Shown here: positions 19,864-28,770 of the stretch, piece after piece
Numbering within the stretch: the stretch's first letter is position 1
How the letters are laid out: each line of letters begins with the position of its first letter
Source of the DNA: Vibrio hepatarius
GTDB taxonomy: Bacteria; Pseudomonadota; Gammaproteobacteria; Enterobacterales; Vibrionaceae
Length of the DNA: 64,000 nt
Assembly: GCF_018860525.1 (NCBI RefSeq)
Contig: NZ_JAHKPM010000032.1
Location: 62,001 to 126,000 of the forward strand
Direction: 5' to 3'
Position numbers and translations under genes: made by a program
The notes under the pieces: generated by a model
What the model saw: the letters and a program-made list of their open reading frames with translations, nothing else
What the model was told of the DNA's origin: nothing
The model's database searches: none

Positions 19864-20983
19864 TTTTATTCGTATAATGTTCTGTGAGTTTGGAAATATG
19901 CGCTTCCATTGAAAATTCATTTAGGGCTCTTTGATGTGCGAGATTGGAGTTTATGTCTCGCAGCGTTGTAGATGTCAAATACTTTTCAAGTTGTTTTGAA
20001 ATGCTATCTGGGTCTGTCGGTGTGCAAAGCAAGGCGGTTTCCCCTAGCACTTCTGGCAGTGAGCCTGTATTTGCCCCAATAATTGCTTTTTGAGCCGCCA
20101 TTGCCTCTATAGCGGTTAAACCGAATGCCTCATTATGATTCGGCAAACATACGATATCCATAATTGCTAGCATCCGTGATGTATCCTTTCGATACCCGAC
20201 CAAATGAACCCTATCTTTGAACTGGAGTTCCTGTATACGAGCTTTAATAGAAGCGACAAAGTTGTTTTCAGAACCTTCAGAGACATCTAGCCCTCCTACT
20301 AATAGAAGGTGAAGGTTCGGATATGTATCTGTATCTTGCAAAAGAGAAAAGGCTTCAAGTAATTCGCCTTGCCCCTTCCCTATACAAATTCTGCCAACAT
20401 TACCAATCACAAGGCTTTCGTTTGGTATGCTGAGTTCTTGTTTGATCTTTGCAACTTCATCTGCTGGAATAGTTGGCGATAAAGAAACATCGGTGCCCAA
20501 CCAAAGTTGTGAGATTTTTCCAGCATCAAGAGGTAAGGCTTTTAAGTTTCGTCTATAGGTTTCATTGCTGATAGAGAAAACTCTATCAAGGTGAGAATAT
20601 ACCCATTTGTGAAATAGATCTGTCTTTGGCCTTGTTACGCCCATGTGTTCAGTAAAGAATGAACATCGCTTTGTAAGTAAAGTCAATAACGCTGGGATGA
20701 TGATATCCCCTGATTTGTGACTATGAATTATGGAAATTTGCCGTTTATTTAGCCAATGATTTAATTTGAATAGTTGCTTGATAATAAGAGAAATTTTGCT
20801 ATCAACCTCAAAGGTATCAATACCATGTTCTTTCATCCCTTTAGCAACCTGAGTTCCCCTTATACACAAGCCGTATACTTTGTATCCGCGTTTTAGAAAC
20901 TCAGAGCCAACTCGAATTGGGTACATTTCAAGCCCTCCCCAACCATGGGAGAGGCAGATGTGAAGAATAACGGGTTTAGACAC
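19850..20983 (-). CDS. GT4 glycosyltransferase
   Basis: A 377-residue GT-B glycosyltransferase. The N-terminal acceptor domain begins ILHICLSHGWGGLEMYPI. The GT4 donor domain has GNVGRICIGKGQGELLEAF, LVGYRKDTSRMLAIMDIV and the ExxxxxxxE-type LPNHNEAFGLTAIEAMAAQK. It is second in the hldD operon and overlaps waaL by 14 bp. It probably extends the outer core before ligation. Confidence 0.85.
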   Translation of the reverse strand: MSKPVILHICLSHGWGGLEMYPIRVGSEFLKRGYKVYGLCIRGTQVAKGMKEHGIDTFEVDSKISLIIKQLFKLNHWLNKRQISIIHSHKSGDIIIPALLTLLTKRCSFFTEHMGVTRPKTDLFHKWVYSHLDRVFSISNETYRRNLKALPLDAGKISQLWLGTDVSLSPTIPADEVAKIKQELSIPNESLVIGNVGRICIGKGQGELLEAFSLLQDTDTYPNLHLLLVGGLDVSEGSENNFVASIKARIQELQFKDRVHLVGYRKDTSRMLAIMDIVCLPNHNEAFGLTAIEAMAAQKAIIGANTGSLPEVLGETALLCTPTDPDSISKQLEKYLTSTTLRDINSNLAHQRALNEFSMEAHISKLTEHYTNKNGIL

Positions 20984-21019
20984 AAAGACTCTTTTGTTTA
21001 GCTAGCCGATTATTTAACA

Positions 21020-21961
21020 TTATTTGTTAACTATTTGCATATAGTCTGCGACACCTTCTGCAACACCTTTGAATTGGTGTGTGCATCCAGCATGCCTAAG
21101 CTTTGCTAGGTCTGCCTGAGTATACTCTTGGTAGGCACCTTTCAGATGTTCAGGAAACGGGATCGTTTCAATATGGCCCTTGCCATGAAATTTGATTACT
21201 GCTTTAGCGACCTCTTCAAAAGACTCAGCTTTGCCTGTACCTAGGTTAAAAATGCCAGATACCTTATTGTCCATAAACCATAGGTTGACGTCAGCTACAT
21301 CACTAATATAAACAAAATCTCGTTTGAACGATTCACTGCCTTCGAATAGTTTTGGATTTTCTCCAGCACTCATCTGGTTGTTGAGATGAAAAGCGACGGA
21401 TGCCATAGAACCTTTGTGTTGTTCACGGGGGCCATACACATTAAAGTAACGAAAACCCGTTACTTGAGATAGTTTCTCTCCGTGTTTTTCCGCATCTTGC
21501 CATATGCGGCGAACATAGTTATCAAACTGCTGCTTTGAGTAGCCGTATACGTTGAGTGCACCCTCATGTTCTTTTTCTTCAATGAATTTATTTGTTTCAC
21601 CATAGGTGGCTGCAGAAGATGCGTACAGGAAAGGGATGCTTCGTTCTAAGCAGAAATGGAGTAGCTCTTTGGAATATTCATAATTATTGAGCATCATATA
21701 TTTACCATCCCACTCAGTGGTGGCAGAGCAAGCACCTTCATGGAAAATGGCGTCGATTGGCCCAAAATCATCACCAGCCATGATTTGCGTGAGAAAATCA
21801 TCGCGATCCATGTAATCAGCGATATCTAGGTCGACAAGATTCTGGAATTTTTTACCGTTTTTTAGGTTATCTACGACCAGAATGTCGTTAATGCCCTTGC
21901 TGTTAAGCGCTTTGATGATGTTGCTGCCAATCATACCAGCGCCACCAGTTACGATGATCAT
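21020..21961 (-). CDS. hldD: ADP-L-glycero-D-manno-heptose 6-epimerase
   Basis: Converts ADP-D,D-heptose to ADP-L,D-heptose, the donor for WaaC/WaaF. The N-terminus [20 protein letters not shown] and the [15 protein letters not shown] active-site segment are family hallmarks, with 313 residues. The ATG at 21961 is preceded by GAGG at good spacing, and a longer upstream start is not supported. It leads a nine-gene minus-strand core operon. In Vibrio this gene (gmhD/rfaD) commonly borders the variable O-antigen/capsule region, as here. Confidence 0.96.
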   Translation of the reverse strand: MIIVTGGAGMIGSNIIKALNSKGINDILVVDNLKNGKKFQNLVDLDIADYMDRDDFLTQIMAGDDFGPIDAIFHEGACSATTEWDGKYMMLNNYEYSKELLHFCLERSIPFLYASSAATYGETNKFIEEKEHEGALNVYGYSKQQFDNYVRRIWQDAEKHGEKLSQVTGFRYFNVYGPREQHKGSMASVAFHLNNQMSAGENPKLFEGSESFKRDFVYISDVADVNLWFMDNKVSGIFNLGTGKAESFEEVAKAVIKFHGKGHIETIPFPEHLKGAYQEYTQADLAKLRHAGCTHQFKGVAEGVADYMQIVNK

Positions 21962-22099
21962 AGTGACCTCAGTTGTACTTAAAGAGTATATTTTTTTAAT
22001 TCTATCACCGTGCTTGTTTATTTGTAACCTGTCTTTCAATCCACTTTCTAGATATACTCCTATTAATTTTGCTAGTCACACCAAGTAAGGAATTATTGA
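21962..22099. promoter_or_regulatory. Divergent promoter region (hldD / NulO operon)
   Basis: The 138 bp separates the core operon from the first gene of the nonulosonic acid block. A TATACT box at 22053-22058 could be a plus-strand -10 element, and another TATACT reading on the minus strand lies about 20-30 bases ahead of the hldD start. No good -35 partner is obvious for either. No full JUMPstart/ops sequence was seen. Confidence 0.4.
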
Positions 22100-23290
22100 G
22101 TGAGTAACATTTTGCCTTTAATCGGTCGTACCGAAGCCTTGTTTACAAAAGACATTGAAAGCCATGAAGCAGAATTATCACGCATTATTTCTGAGTCAAG
22201 TTTCCTTGTTCTGGGTGGCGCAGGTTCAATCGGACAAGCGGTCACTAAAGAAATATTTAAACGTAACCCGAGGAAGTTGCATGTTGTTGATATTAGTGAA
22301 AATAACATGGTAGAGCTAGTTCGGGATATTCGCAGCTCACTTGGCTATATTAATGGTGATTTTCAAACATTTGCTTTGGACATTGGTTCTCTAGAGTATG
22401 ATGCCTTTATTAAGGCAGATGGTAAGTTTGATTATGTGTTGAACTTATCAGCACTTAAGCATGTCAGAAGTGAAAAAGATCCTTACACATTGATGCGTAT
22501 GATTGATGTAAACGTCTTTAATACAGATAAAACCATTCAACAGTCTATTGACTCTGGTGTGAACAAATACTTCTGTGTTTCAACAGACAAAGCGGCAAAT
22601 CCGGTCAATATGATGGGAGCGTCAAAACGCATTATGGAAATGTTCCTGATGCGTAAAAGTGAGCTAATGGCGATCTCAACGGCGCGTTTTGCAAATGTTG
22701 CATTCTCTGATGGTTCTTTGCTACACGGATTTAACCAACGTATCCAAAAGCGTCAGCCTATCGTTGCTCCCAATGACATTAAGCGTTATTTTGTTACTCC
22801 TCAAGAATCGGGTGAGCTATGTTTAATGTCTTGTATATTTGGTGAAAATCGCGACATTTTCTTCCCAAAACTGAGTGAGGCTCTACACCTCATTTCGTTT
22901 TCAGATATCGCTGTGAAATATCTAGAACAGCTTGGCTTTGAACCTCACTTATGTGAAACAGAAGAAGAGGCTCGCCGACTTGCACATACGCTGCCAGAAC
23001 AGGGCAAATGGCCATGCTTGTTTACCGCAAGTAATACAACGGGTGAAAAAGACTTCGAAGAGTTTTTTACTGATAAAGAAGAGTTGGATATGTCTCGATT
23101 CGAAAATTTAGGCATCATCAAAAATGATCTTCTTTATGAGCAAGCGCTCCTTACTTTGTTTGAAGATAGTATTTTTAAGATGAAAGTTGAGCGAGTTTGG
23201 AGTAAAGAACAAATTGTAAAATTGTTCTTTACTATGCTCCCTGACTTCGGGCATAAAGAAATGGGTAAGTACCTAGATAGCAAGATGTAA
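22100..23290 (+). CDS. legB: LegB-like nucleotide-GlcNAc 4,6-dehydratase
   Basis: A 396-residue SDR of the polysaccharide-biosynthesis (CapD-like) type. The nucleotide motif is VLGGAGSIGQAVTKEI. The active site is STDKAANPVNMMGASKR, with Met in place of Tyr in the YxxxK motif, as in UDP-GlcNAc dehydratases. A long C-terminal part (HTLPEQGKWPCLF onward) is characteristic of the legionaminic-pathway enzymes. The start is GTG with AAGGAA upstream. It opens the NulO operon, and the aminotransferase gene follows within 12 bp. Confidence 0.82.
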   Translation: MSNILPLIGRTEALFTKDIESHEAELSRIISESSFLVLGGAGSIGQAVTKEIFKRNPRKLHVVDISENNMVELVRDIRSSLGYINGDFQTFALDIGSLEYDAFIKADGKFDYVLNLSALKHVRSEKDPYTLMRMIDVNVFNTDKTIQQSIDSGVNKYFCVSTDKAANPVNMMGASKRIMEMFLMRKSELMAISTARFANVAFSDGSLLHGFNQRIQKRQPIVAPNDIKRYFVTPQESGELCLMSCIFGENRDIFFPKLSEALHLISFSDIAVKYLEQLGFEPHLCETEEEARRLAHTLPEQGKWPCLFTASNTTGEKDFEEFFTDKEELDMSRFENLGIIKNDLLYEQALLTLFEDSIFKMKVERVWSKEQIVKLFFTMLPDFGHKEMGKYLDSKM

Positions 23291-23302
23291 GTGGAGCATT
23301 CA

Positions 23303-24448
23303 ATGAAAGCGACATCGATAGTTGAATTTGTTAGGGATAAATACAAAACTAACGAATTTATTCCCTTACACGTCCCCACATTTGATGGCAACGAAAAAGC
23401 CTATGTGATGGAAACGATTGAAAGTACGTTTGTTTCTAGCGTTGGAAAATTTGTAGACGATTTTGAGCGTAAAGTAGAGGCTTATACTGGTGCGAGCAAA
23501 GCAGTAGCAACAGTAAATGGTACAGCGGCACTACATGCGGCATTGTATATGGCTGATGTTCAAAGAGGTGACCTAGTCATAACGCAAGCTTTAACCTTTG
23601 TTGCAACTTGTAATGCCCTATATCATATGGGTGCTGAGCCTATTTTTGTCGATGTGTCTCCGGTGAGTTTAGGGCTTTGTCCTAAGGCTGTTGATGCATT
23701 CTTAGAAGATAATGCTGAAGTTACAGATACTGGATGTATCCACAAAAAAACAGGGAGAAGGATAAAAGCGGTTGTACCAATGCATACCTTTGGTCATCCT
23801 GTAGAGCTTGACGAATTGGTTGTTGTTTGCTTGAAATGGAACATCACCTTGGTTGAAGATGCTGCTGAAAGTCTAGGCTCGTTTTATAAGGGCAAGCATA
23901 CGGGTACTGTAGGTGAACTTGGTGCTGTCAGTTTTAATGGCAATAAAATCATTACTACTGGAGGCGGTGGTATGATTTTATGCAAAACTCAAAAATTAGG
24001 TACACGGACTAAGCATATCACTACGACAGCGAAAGTCGCCCATCCCTATGAATTCTTGCATGATGAACCAGGTTTTAACTATCGTATGCCTAACTTAAAT
24101 GCAGCTTTAGGCTGTGCGCAGATGGAAGTCATCGAACAATATTTGAAACAAAAGAGATTGCTTGCAGAGAGCTACAAGGATTTCTTTAGAGGAACAGACT
24201 TCAAATTTGTTACTGAGCCAGAATATGCGCAGTCAAACTACTGGTTAAATGCGGTCATCTGTCCGGATAAAAAAAGTCGCGAAGAGGTGCTTAAATGTAC
24301 AAATGATTCGGGTGTGATGACTCGACCAATTTGGCAGCTTATGCATAGACTACCGATGTTTAAGGAGGCGATTCGCGGTGAACTAGTTGTTTCTGAATAT
24401 CTCGAAAAAAGTCTAGTGAATTTACCTAGTAGCCCTATAAGGAATTGA
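23303..24448 (+). CDS. legC: LegC-like sugar 4-aminotransferase
   Basis: A PLP-dependent DegT/DnrJ/EryC1 aminotransferase of 381 residues that places an amino group at C-4 of the LegB product. The PLP lysine is in SFNGNKIITTGGGG. TVNGTAALHAALYMADV and EDAAESLGSFYKGK are also conserved. The ATG at 23303 has GGAG 8 bases upstream and is preferred to the GTG at 23291. The LegC assignment comes from its place between a LegB-like and a NeuB-like gene. Confidence 0.82.
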   Translation: MKATSIVEFVRDKYKTNEFIPLHVPTFDGNEKAYVMETIESTFVSSVGKFVDDFERKVEAYTGASKAVATVNGTAALHAALYMADVQRGDLVITQALTFVATCNALYHMGAEPIFVDVSPVSLGLCPKAVDAFLEDNAEVTDTGCIHKKTGRRIKAVVPMHTFGHPVELDELVVVCLKWNITLVEDAAESLGSFYKGKHTGTVGELGAVSFNGNKIITTGGGGMILCKTQKLGTRTKHITTTAKVAHPYEFLHDEPGFNYRMPNLNAALGCAQMEVIEQYLKQKRLLAESYKDFFRGTDFKFVTEPEYAQSNYWLNAVICPDKKSREEVLKCTNDSGVMTRPIWQLMHRLPMFKEAIRGELVVSEYLEKSLVNLPSSPIRN

Positions 24449-24450
24449 GA

Positions 24451-25911
24451 GTGAAGGAGCTTATTCTTGTCGGGGGTGGTGGTCATTGCGCTTCCTGTAT
24501 TGATGTAATTGAATCACAAGGTACCTATAGGATTGTTGGCATATTGGATAATGCAAATAAGGTAGGGACTAGTTTGTCTGGATATCAAATTCTAGATACA
24601 GATGATGCTATACATGTTTATGTCGAATTAGGGTATCACTTTCTGATCACTGTAGGTCAAATACATTCTAGTGATACACGTGAGCGTTTATACTCGAAGC
24701 TCACAGCATTCAATGCAAAATTGGCAACAGTTATTTCTCCGAGAGCGTATATTGCCCGGACGGCTAAAATTGGTGATGGTGCAATCATAATGCATGATTG
24801 TCTTATCAATGCTCGAGCTGTTATTTCGGAAAATTGTATAATTAATACTAAATCCCTAGTTGAACATGATGCAAATATTTCTGCTCATTGCCATATTTCC
24901 ACTGGCGCTGTGATTAATGGAGGCGCTAGGGTGGAGGAGGGCACATTTGTTGGTAGCAATGCTGTAGTAGTTCAAGGTGCAAATACAAAAAAACAGGACT
25001 TTGTTAAGGCCGGTAGCTGTTACTCAGCATGCCATAAGCTAATAGTTCCAATGAAAACAGCGGTATTAACAACAATATTTCCACTGAACGAAGGCTATAT
25101 CCAAGACTTTTTCAATTCGTTGGTTGCTCAGACAATACAAGGTTTTGATATCATCCTGATAAATGATGGGTTCGGTGATTTAAGTTCTTTAAGACGTCAA
25201 TACAATGAACTGAACATTATAGAGTTAGAACCAGCAAAAAATTTTGCTAAAAATCGTGAACGTATGTGTCAGTACGCGCTTGATGGACATTATGACGCTG
25301 CGATATTCGCTGATATCGATGACTATTTCTCTGATAATCGAATTGAACAATCACTACAGCTACTTGGAGATTACGATATTGTAGTCAATGATATGACGAC
25401 GTTCTGTGACTCTGGGGTGATAGCAACTCAGATCCTATCGTCTAGAATATTAGATGGTCAAGAGATACCTATAGACTTCATTCGTGATAAGAATTTTTTT
25501 GGGTTGACAAATACAGCCATTCGTCTCACTGATGTTACCAAGGATAGTATGTGCTTTTCAAATGATCTGGTGGCTGTTGATTGGTATCTCTTTTCATTAC
25601 TGCTGTATCAATCAAAGCGCGCTGTATTTACCAATAAAGCAATCACTTATTATAGACAACATCAAGCTAATACAGTTGGTATTGGGCATATGACTTTAGA
25701 GAGACTTAAACAAACTTTGAAGGTACGAGAGACTCACTATCGGCATATGCTACTTATTAGCGAGACCTATCAAGTGGAACTAAACGCGAACAATGAGTTG
25801 GTAGAGCAACTTAAAGATTCCACCGATAGCGCTAGTATACTAGGAATGAACCAAACAAATAGCGGCACACTACTGTGGTGGGAAGTCATTGCTAAAAAGG
25901 TTAAAAAATGA
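24451..25911 (+). CDS. NeuD/PglD-like acetyltransferase fused to a GT2-like domain
   Basis: A 486-residue two-domain protein. Residues 1 to about 195 form a PglD/NeuD-type N-acyltransferase: ELILVGGGGHCASCIDVIE, hexapeptide coils, and the catalytic His in SLVEHDANIS. This domain would acylate the LegC-made amine. From about residue 200 a GT2-like module begins (MKTAVLTTIFPLNEGYIQDF, IFADIDDYFSDN). An internal ATG at 25051 marks the junction, and the +1 frame has TAA TAG just before it, so a former separate stop is possible. The GTG at 24451 follows AAGGA; a TTG at 24445 is an alternative. Confidence 0.72.
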   Translation: MKELILVGGGGHCASCIDVIESQGTYRIVGILDNANKVGTSLSGYQILDTDDAIHVYVELGYHFLITVGQIHSSDTRERLYSKLTAFNAKLATVISPRAYIARTAKIGDGAIIMHDCLINARAVISENCIINTKSLVEHDANISAHCHISTGAVINGGARVEEGTFVGSNAVVVQGANTKKQDFVKAGSCYSACHKLIVPMKTAVLTTIFPLNEGYIQDFFNSLVAQTIQGFDIILINDGFGDLSSLRRQYNELNIIELEPAKNFAKNRERMCQYALDGHYDAAIFADIDDYFSDNRIEQSLQLLGDYDIVVNDMTTFCDSGVIATQILSSRILDGQEIPIDFIRDKNFFGLTNTAIRLTDVTKDSMCFSNDLVAVDWYLFSLLLYQSKRAVFTNKAITYYRQHQANTVGIGHMTLERLKQTLKVRETHYRHMLLISETYQVELNANNELVEQLKDSTDSASILGMNQTNSGTLLWWEVIAKKVKK

Positions 25912-26966
25912 ATCTAACAGAAAATAAAAGCGTATTTAATTTTTGTAAGCCATATATTATTGCTGAACTTGGTTCAAATCATAACGGAAATATGGATCTT
26001 GCTAAGAAGCTAATTGTACAAGCAAAAGAGGCAGGTGCCGATTGTGTTAAGTTTCAGAGTTGGTCAAAAGATAGTATTTTTGCTAGGAAAAAGTATGACG
26101 ATAATTATTTTGTCGCTGATGATTATCGAGACCGAACTGATTACACGTTAGAAGATATCGTTGAAGAATACTCTATTTCAGAACAAGAGTTGCTTGATAT
26201 GAAATCCTTTGCTTATGAGGTTGGGGTTGACTGTACATCGACACCTTTTAGTAAACGAGAAGCTGACTTTCTTGTTGATGAGATGAACACTCCGTTTATC
26301 AAGGTAGCTTCAATGGATCTCAATAACTATCCATTTCTTGAGTACTTGGCGAGAAAAGGAAAGCCGATGGTAATTTCTACTGGGCTTAGTGAAATGTATG
26401 AGATCGACAGAGCGATAAAGTGCATAGAGATGGCAGGCAACAAAGATATTCTAATTTTGCACTGTGTGGCAACTTATCCTCCGGTTGATAGCGATGTAAA
26501 TCTTAATAACATTAAAACTCTAATGAATGCGTATCCTGAGTATTGCGTAGGTTTCTCAGATCACACAATTGGTATTGAAATTCCACTTGCTTCTGTCGCA
26601 ATGGGAGTTTGTTTAATTGAGAAACACTTTACCTTGGATAAAAAAATGGAAGGGTGGGATCACAAAGTTTCCGCAAATAAAGATGAACTAGCTGCTATTG
26701 TAAGAGGTGCAAAACGAATCAATGAGGCACTAGGTACCTACCGTATTTCTGCACCTGAATCCGATGAAAAAAAGGAAGAGTTTCGCCGAAGCATTGTTTT
26801 AACACGAGCTTTGAAGACTGGAGACGTTATTCTTGATTCTGATTTGGACTATAAGCGTCCGGGTACTGGACTGAAACCAGAGATGACAGAGTATGTAGTA
26901 GGAATGACTGTTAATAAGGATTTAGCTTACGATCACATTTTAACGCAAGAAGATCTTGTTAAATGA
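25908..26966 (+). CDS. legI: NeuB-like nonulosonic acid synthase
   Basis: Condenses phosphoenolpyruvate with a six-carbon amino sugar to make a nine-carbon nonulosonic acid. It shows IIAELGSNHNGNMDLAKKL, DCVKFQSW, GFSDHTIGIEIPLASVAMG and VSANKDEL. A C-terminal SAF (antifreeze-like) domain carries RRSIVLTRALKTGDVI and YKRPGTGL. The length is 352 residues, and the start overlaps the fusion gene (ATGA). With LegB- and LegC-like neighbours, a legionaminic or related 5,7-diamino product is more likely than sialic acid. Confidence 0.88.
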   Translation: MNLTENKSVFNFCKPYIIAELGSNHNGNMDLAKKLIVQAKEAGADCVKFQSWSKDSIFARKKYDDNYFVADDYRDRTDYTLEDIVEEYSISEQELLDMKSFAYEVGVDCTSTPFSKREADFLVDEMNTPFIKVASMDLNNYPFLEYLARKGKPMVISTGLSEMYEIDRAIKCIEMAGNKDILILHCVATYPPVDSDVNLNNIKTLMNAYPEYCVGFSDHTIGIEIPLASVAMGVCLIEKHFTLDKKMEGWDHKVSANKDELAAIVRGAKRINEALGTYRISAPESDEKKEEFRRSIVLTRALKTGDVILDSDLDYKRPGTGLKPEMTEYVVGMTVNKDLAYDHILTQEDLVK

Positions 26967-27643
26967 TTGCGATAGTACCTGCTCGTGGTGGCTCCAAAGG
27001 CTTAAAGGATAAGAACATCAAACCTTTATGTGGAAGACCTTTGATAGAATATACAATAGAGGCTGCGTTGGAGTCAGATTCGATCTCTGAAGTAATTATA
27101 TCAACGGATTGTCAGAAAATTTTTGACACCGCAGTTAAGCGCGGGGCGACTGGTCACTTTCTCCGGCCTTCAGAATTAGCTAGAGATGAGTCTCTAGCTA
27201 TAGATAATTATATATATACCATTGACCGGTTGGAAAAAGAGTATGGGTATAAAATAGACGCCTTTACAGTGCTTCAACCGACTTCTCCGCTACGTACAGC
27301 GAAAGATATCGATAACGCCGTTACTTTGTTTAAAAATAAAAAAGCTGACTCTGTGATCTCATATTGTGAGGAGCACCATCCAATCTCATGGCACAAATAT
27401 ATCGATACTGATGGAAAGTTAGAGAGTATTTTCTTGGATGAAACTCTTAACAACCGCCAAGATTATCGTCCTTCATTTTTCCCAAATGGTGCCGTTTATG
27501 TTTTCAAAGCAGGGTTGATTCGTAGTGGTAAATATCACAATAACAAGACTTTTCCATATATTATGCCTAGGGAACGATCTGTTGACATAGATACTCAAGA
27601 CGATTTTGATTATGCAAATTTTTTACTGAGTAAGAGAGCTTGA
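26963..27643 (+). CDS. legF: CMP-nonulosonic acid cytidylyltransferase
   Basis: Activates the nonulosonic acid with CTP, producing the CMP donor. The N-terminus MIAIVPARGGSKGLKDKNIK is the NeuA/LegF/PseF signature. VLQPTSPLRTAKDID and the C-terminal PRERSVDIDTQDDFDYA are also conserved. The length is 226 residues, overlapping the synthase gene by 4 bp. It is the last gene of the tightly coupled part of the NulO operon. Confidence 0.9.
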   Translation: MIAIVPARGGSKGLKDKNIKPLCGRPLIEYTIEAALESDSISEVIISTDCQKIFDTAVKRGATGHFLRPSELARDESLAIDNYIYTIDRLEKEYGYKIDAFTVLQPTSPLRTAKDIDNAVTLFKNKKADSVISYCEEHHPISWHKYIDTDGKLESIFLDETLNNRQDYRPSFFPNGAVYVFKAGLIRSGKYHNNKTFPYIMPRERSVDIDTQDDFDYANFLLSKRA

Positions 27644-27882
27644 AGAGGTTTGCCTTCTTCCTACCCAGTAAATAGGCATTGCATTAGAATATTAAGAGCG
27701 GTAGGTTTACTATTTTGATGAGATTAGCCAATTGAGTGATTACAATCCAAGTTCTAATTTATGATAAGAGCCATCCTAATTGGTGTTATAAAGAATTTTT
27801 GGAAACAACATTTTGAAAATTAAGAAGAGATCATGTTGCAGTTTCGATTTCTAAATCAATTTTGACATAAAGTTATATAAAA
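27644..27882. other. Intergenic gap in the NulO block, possible gene remnant
   Basis: A 239-bp gap in an otherwise tightly packed operon. At 27736-27816 a 26-codon frame starting with GTG encodes a coding-like tail (includes YDKSHPNWCYKEFLETTF) and ends in TGA, resembling the C-terminus of a lost gene. I cannot name it. A GCGGTAG heptamer at 27698-27704 resembles part of an ops site but lacks the rest. Confidence 0.4.
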
Positions 27883-28770
27883 ATGCGAGCAGGATTTATT
27901 GGATGTGTGGACTCTAGCCGAGCAGCACTGCAAACTTTATTAGGTGTGGAAGGACTGACCATTGCCACTGTTGTCACTAAAGAGAAGTCAACAGTTAACT
28001 CTGATTTTTGTGACATAAAATACATCTGTGAAGTAAATAATATACCTTATCAGATTGAGCTCCCGAATGCGCAAGAGGAAACTGCTGATTTTTTAGCAGG
28101 ATTCGATCTCGATATTGTTTTTTGTATTGGGTGGAGTTACTTACTAAGCAAACGTGTGCTTGATGTACCTAAAATGGGTGTGATTGGTTACCATCCAGCT
28201 CAACTGCCAAGCAATCGGGGAAGACACCCAATTATTTGGGCTTTAGTATTAGGCTTAGAGGAGACGGCATCTACATTTTTCTTAATGGATGAAGGTGCTG
28301 ACTCAGGACCAATAATTAGTCAGGTCCCAATACCTATTGAGGTTAGAGATAACGCAACGAGTCTATATAAAAAAATTTTAGATTCATCGCAAATTCAATT
28401 GGGTAAATTGGCTTCTGACTTAGTTTCTGGAACTATTAGTTACTCAGAGCAAGATCATTCTCAAGCAACTTACTGGCGGAAAAGAAGTCGTAGAGATGGT
28501 GTTATTGACTTTCGAATGAGCGCTGAATCCATTCATAATTTAGTTAGAGCATTAGCTCCACCTTATCCTGGTGCTGAGATGAAGTACAATGACCAATGCA
28601 TTACTGTACAAAGAAGTGTTTTATCTTTCGAGGAATTCCCCAGAGATATAGAGCCTGGAAAAGTATTATCAAAACAGGGGAATGGCTTGTTAATTAAAAC
28701 GTCAGGTACTGGCGCAATATGGCTTTATACCCCAAACGAAAATCAGTTAGAAGTTGGTGAACATATATGA
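27883..28770 (+). CDS. Formyltransferase-fold protein (probable sugar N-formyltransferase)
   Basis: A 295-residue protein with the N10-formyltetrahydrofolate formyltransferase fold. The active-site region reads GVIGYHPAQLPSNRGRHP, and the Asp loop is in DEGADSGPIIS. A C-terminal OB-like domain begins near WRKRSRRDG. The His and Asp of the usual Asn-His-Asp set are visible, but the Asn position (INxH) is Gly (IGYH). The context between a CMP-NulO gene and a deacetylase suggests formylation of an amino sugar. Its ATG has a poor ribosome-binding site. Confidence 0.75.
   Translation: MRAGFIGCVDSSRAALQTLLGVEGLTIATVVTKEKSTVNSDFCDIKYICEVNNIPYQIELPNAQEETADFLAGFDLDIVFCIGWSYLLSKRVLDVPKMGVIGYHPAQLPSNRGRHPIIWALVLGLEETASTFFLMDEGADSGPIISQVPIPIEVRDNATSLYKKILDSSQIQLGKLASDLVSGTISYSEQDHSQATYWRKRSRRDGVIDFRMSAESIHNLVRALAPPYPGAEMKYNDQCITVQRSVLSFEEFPRDIEPGKVLSKQGNGLLIKTSGTGAIWLYTPNENQLEVGEHI

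Noticed and set aside
27698..27704. GCGGTAG heptamer resembling an ops/JUMPstart element
   Set aside because: Only seven bases match, the rest of the JUMPstart context is missing, and it lies in the middle of an operon instead of in a leader.
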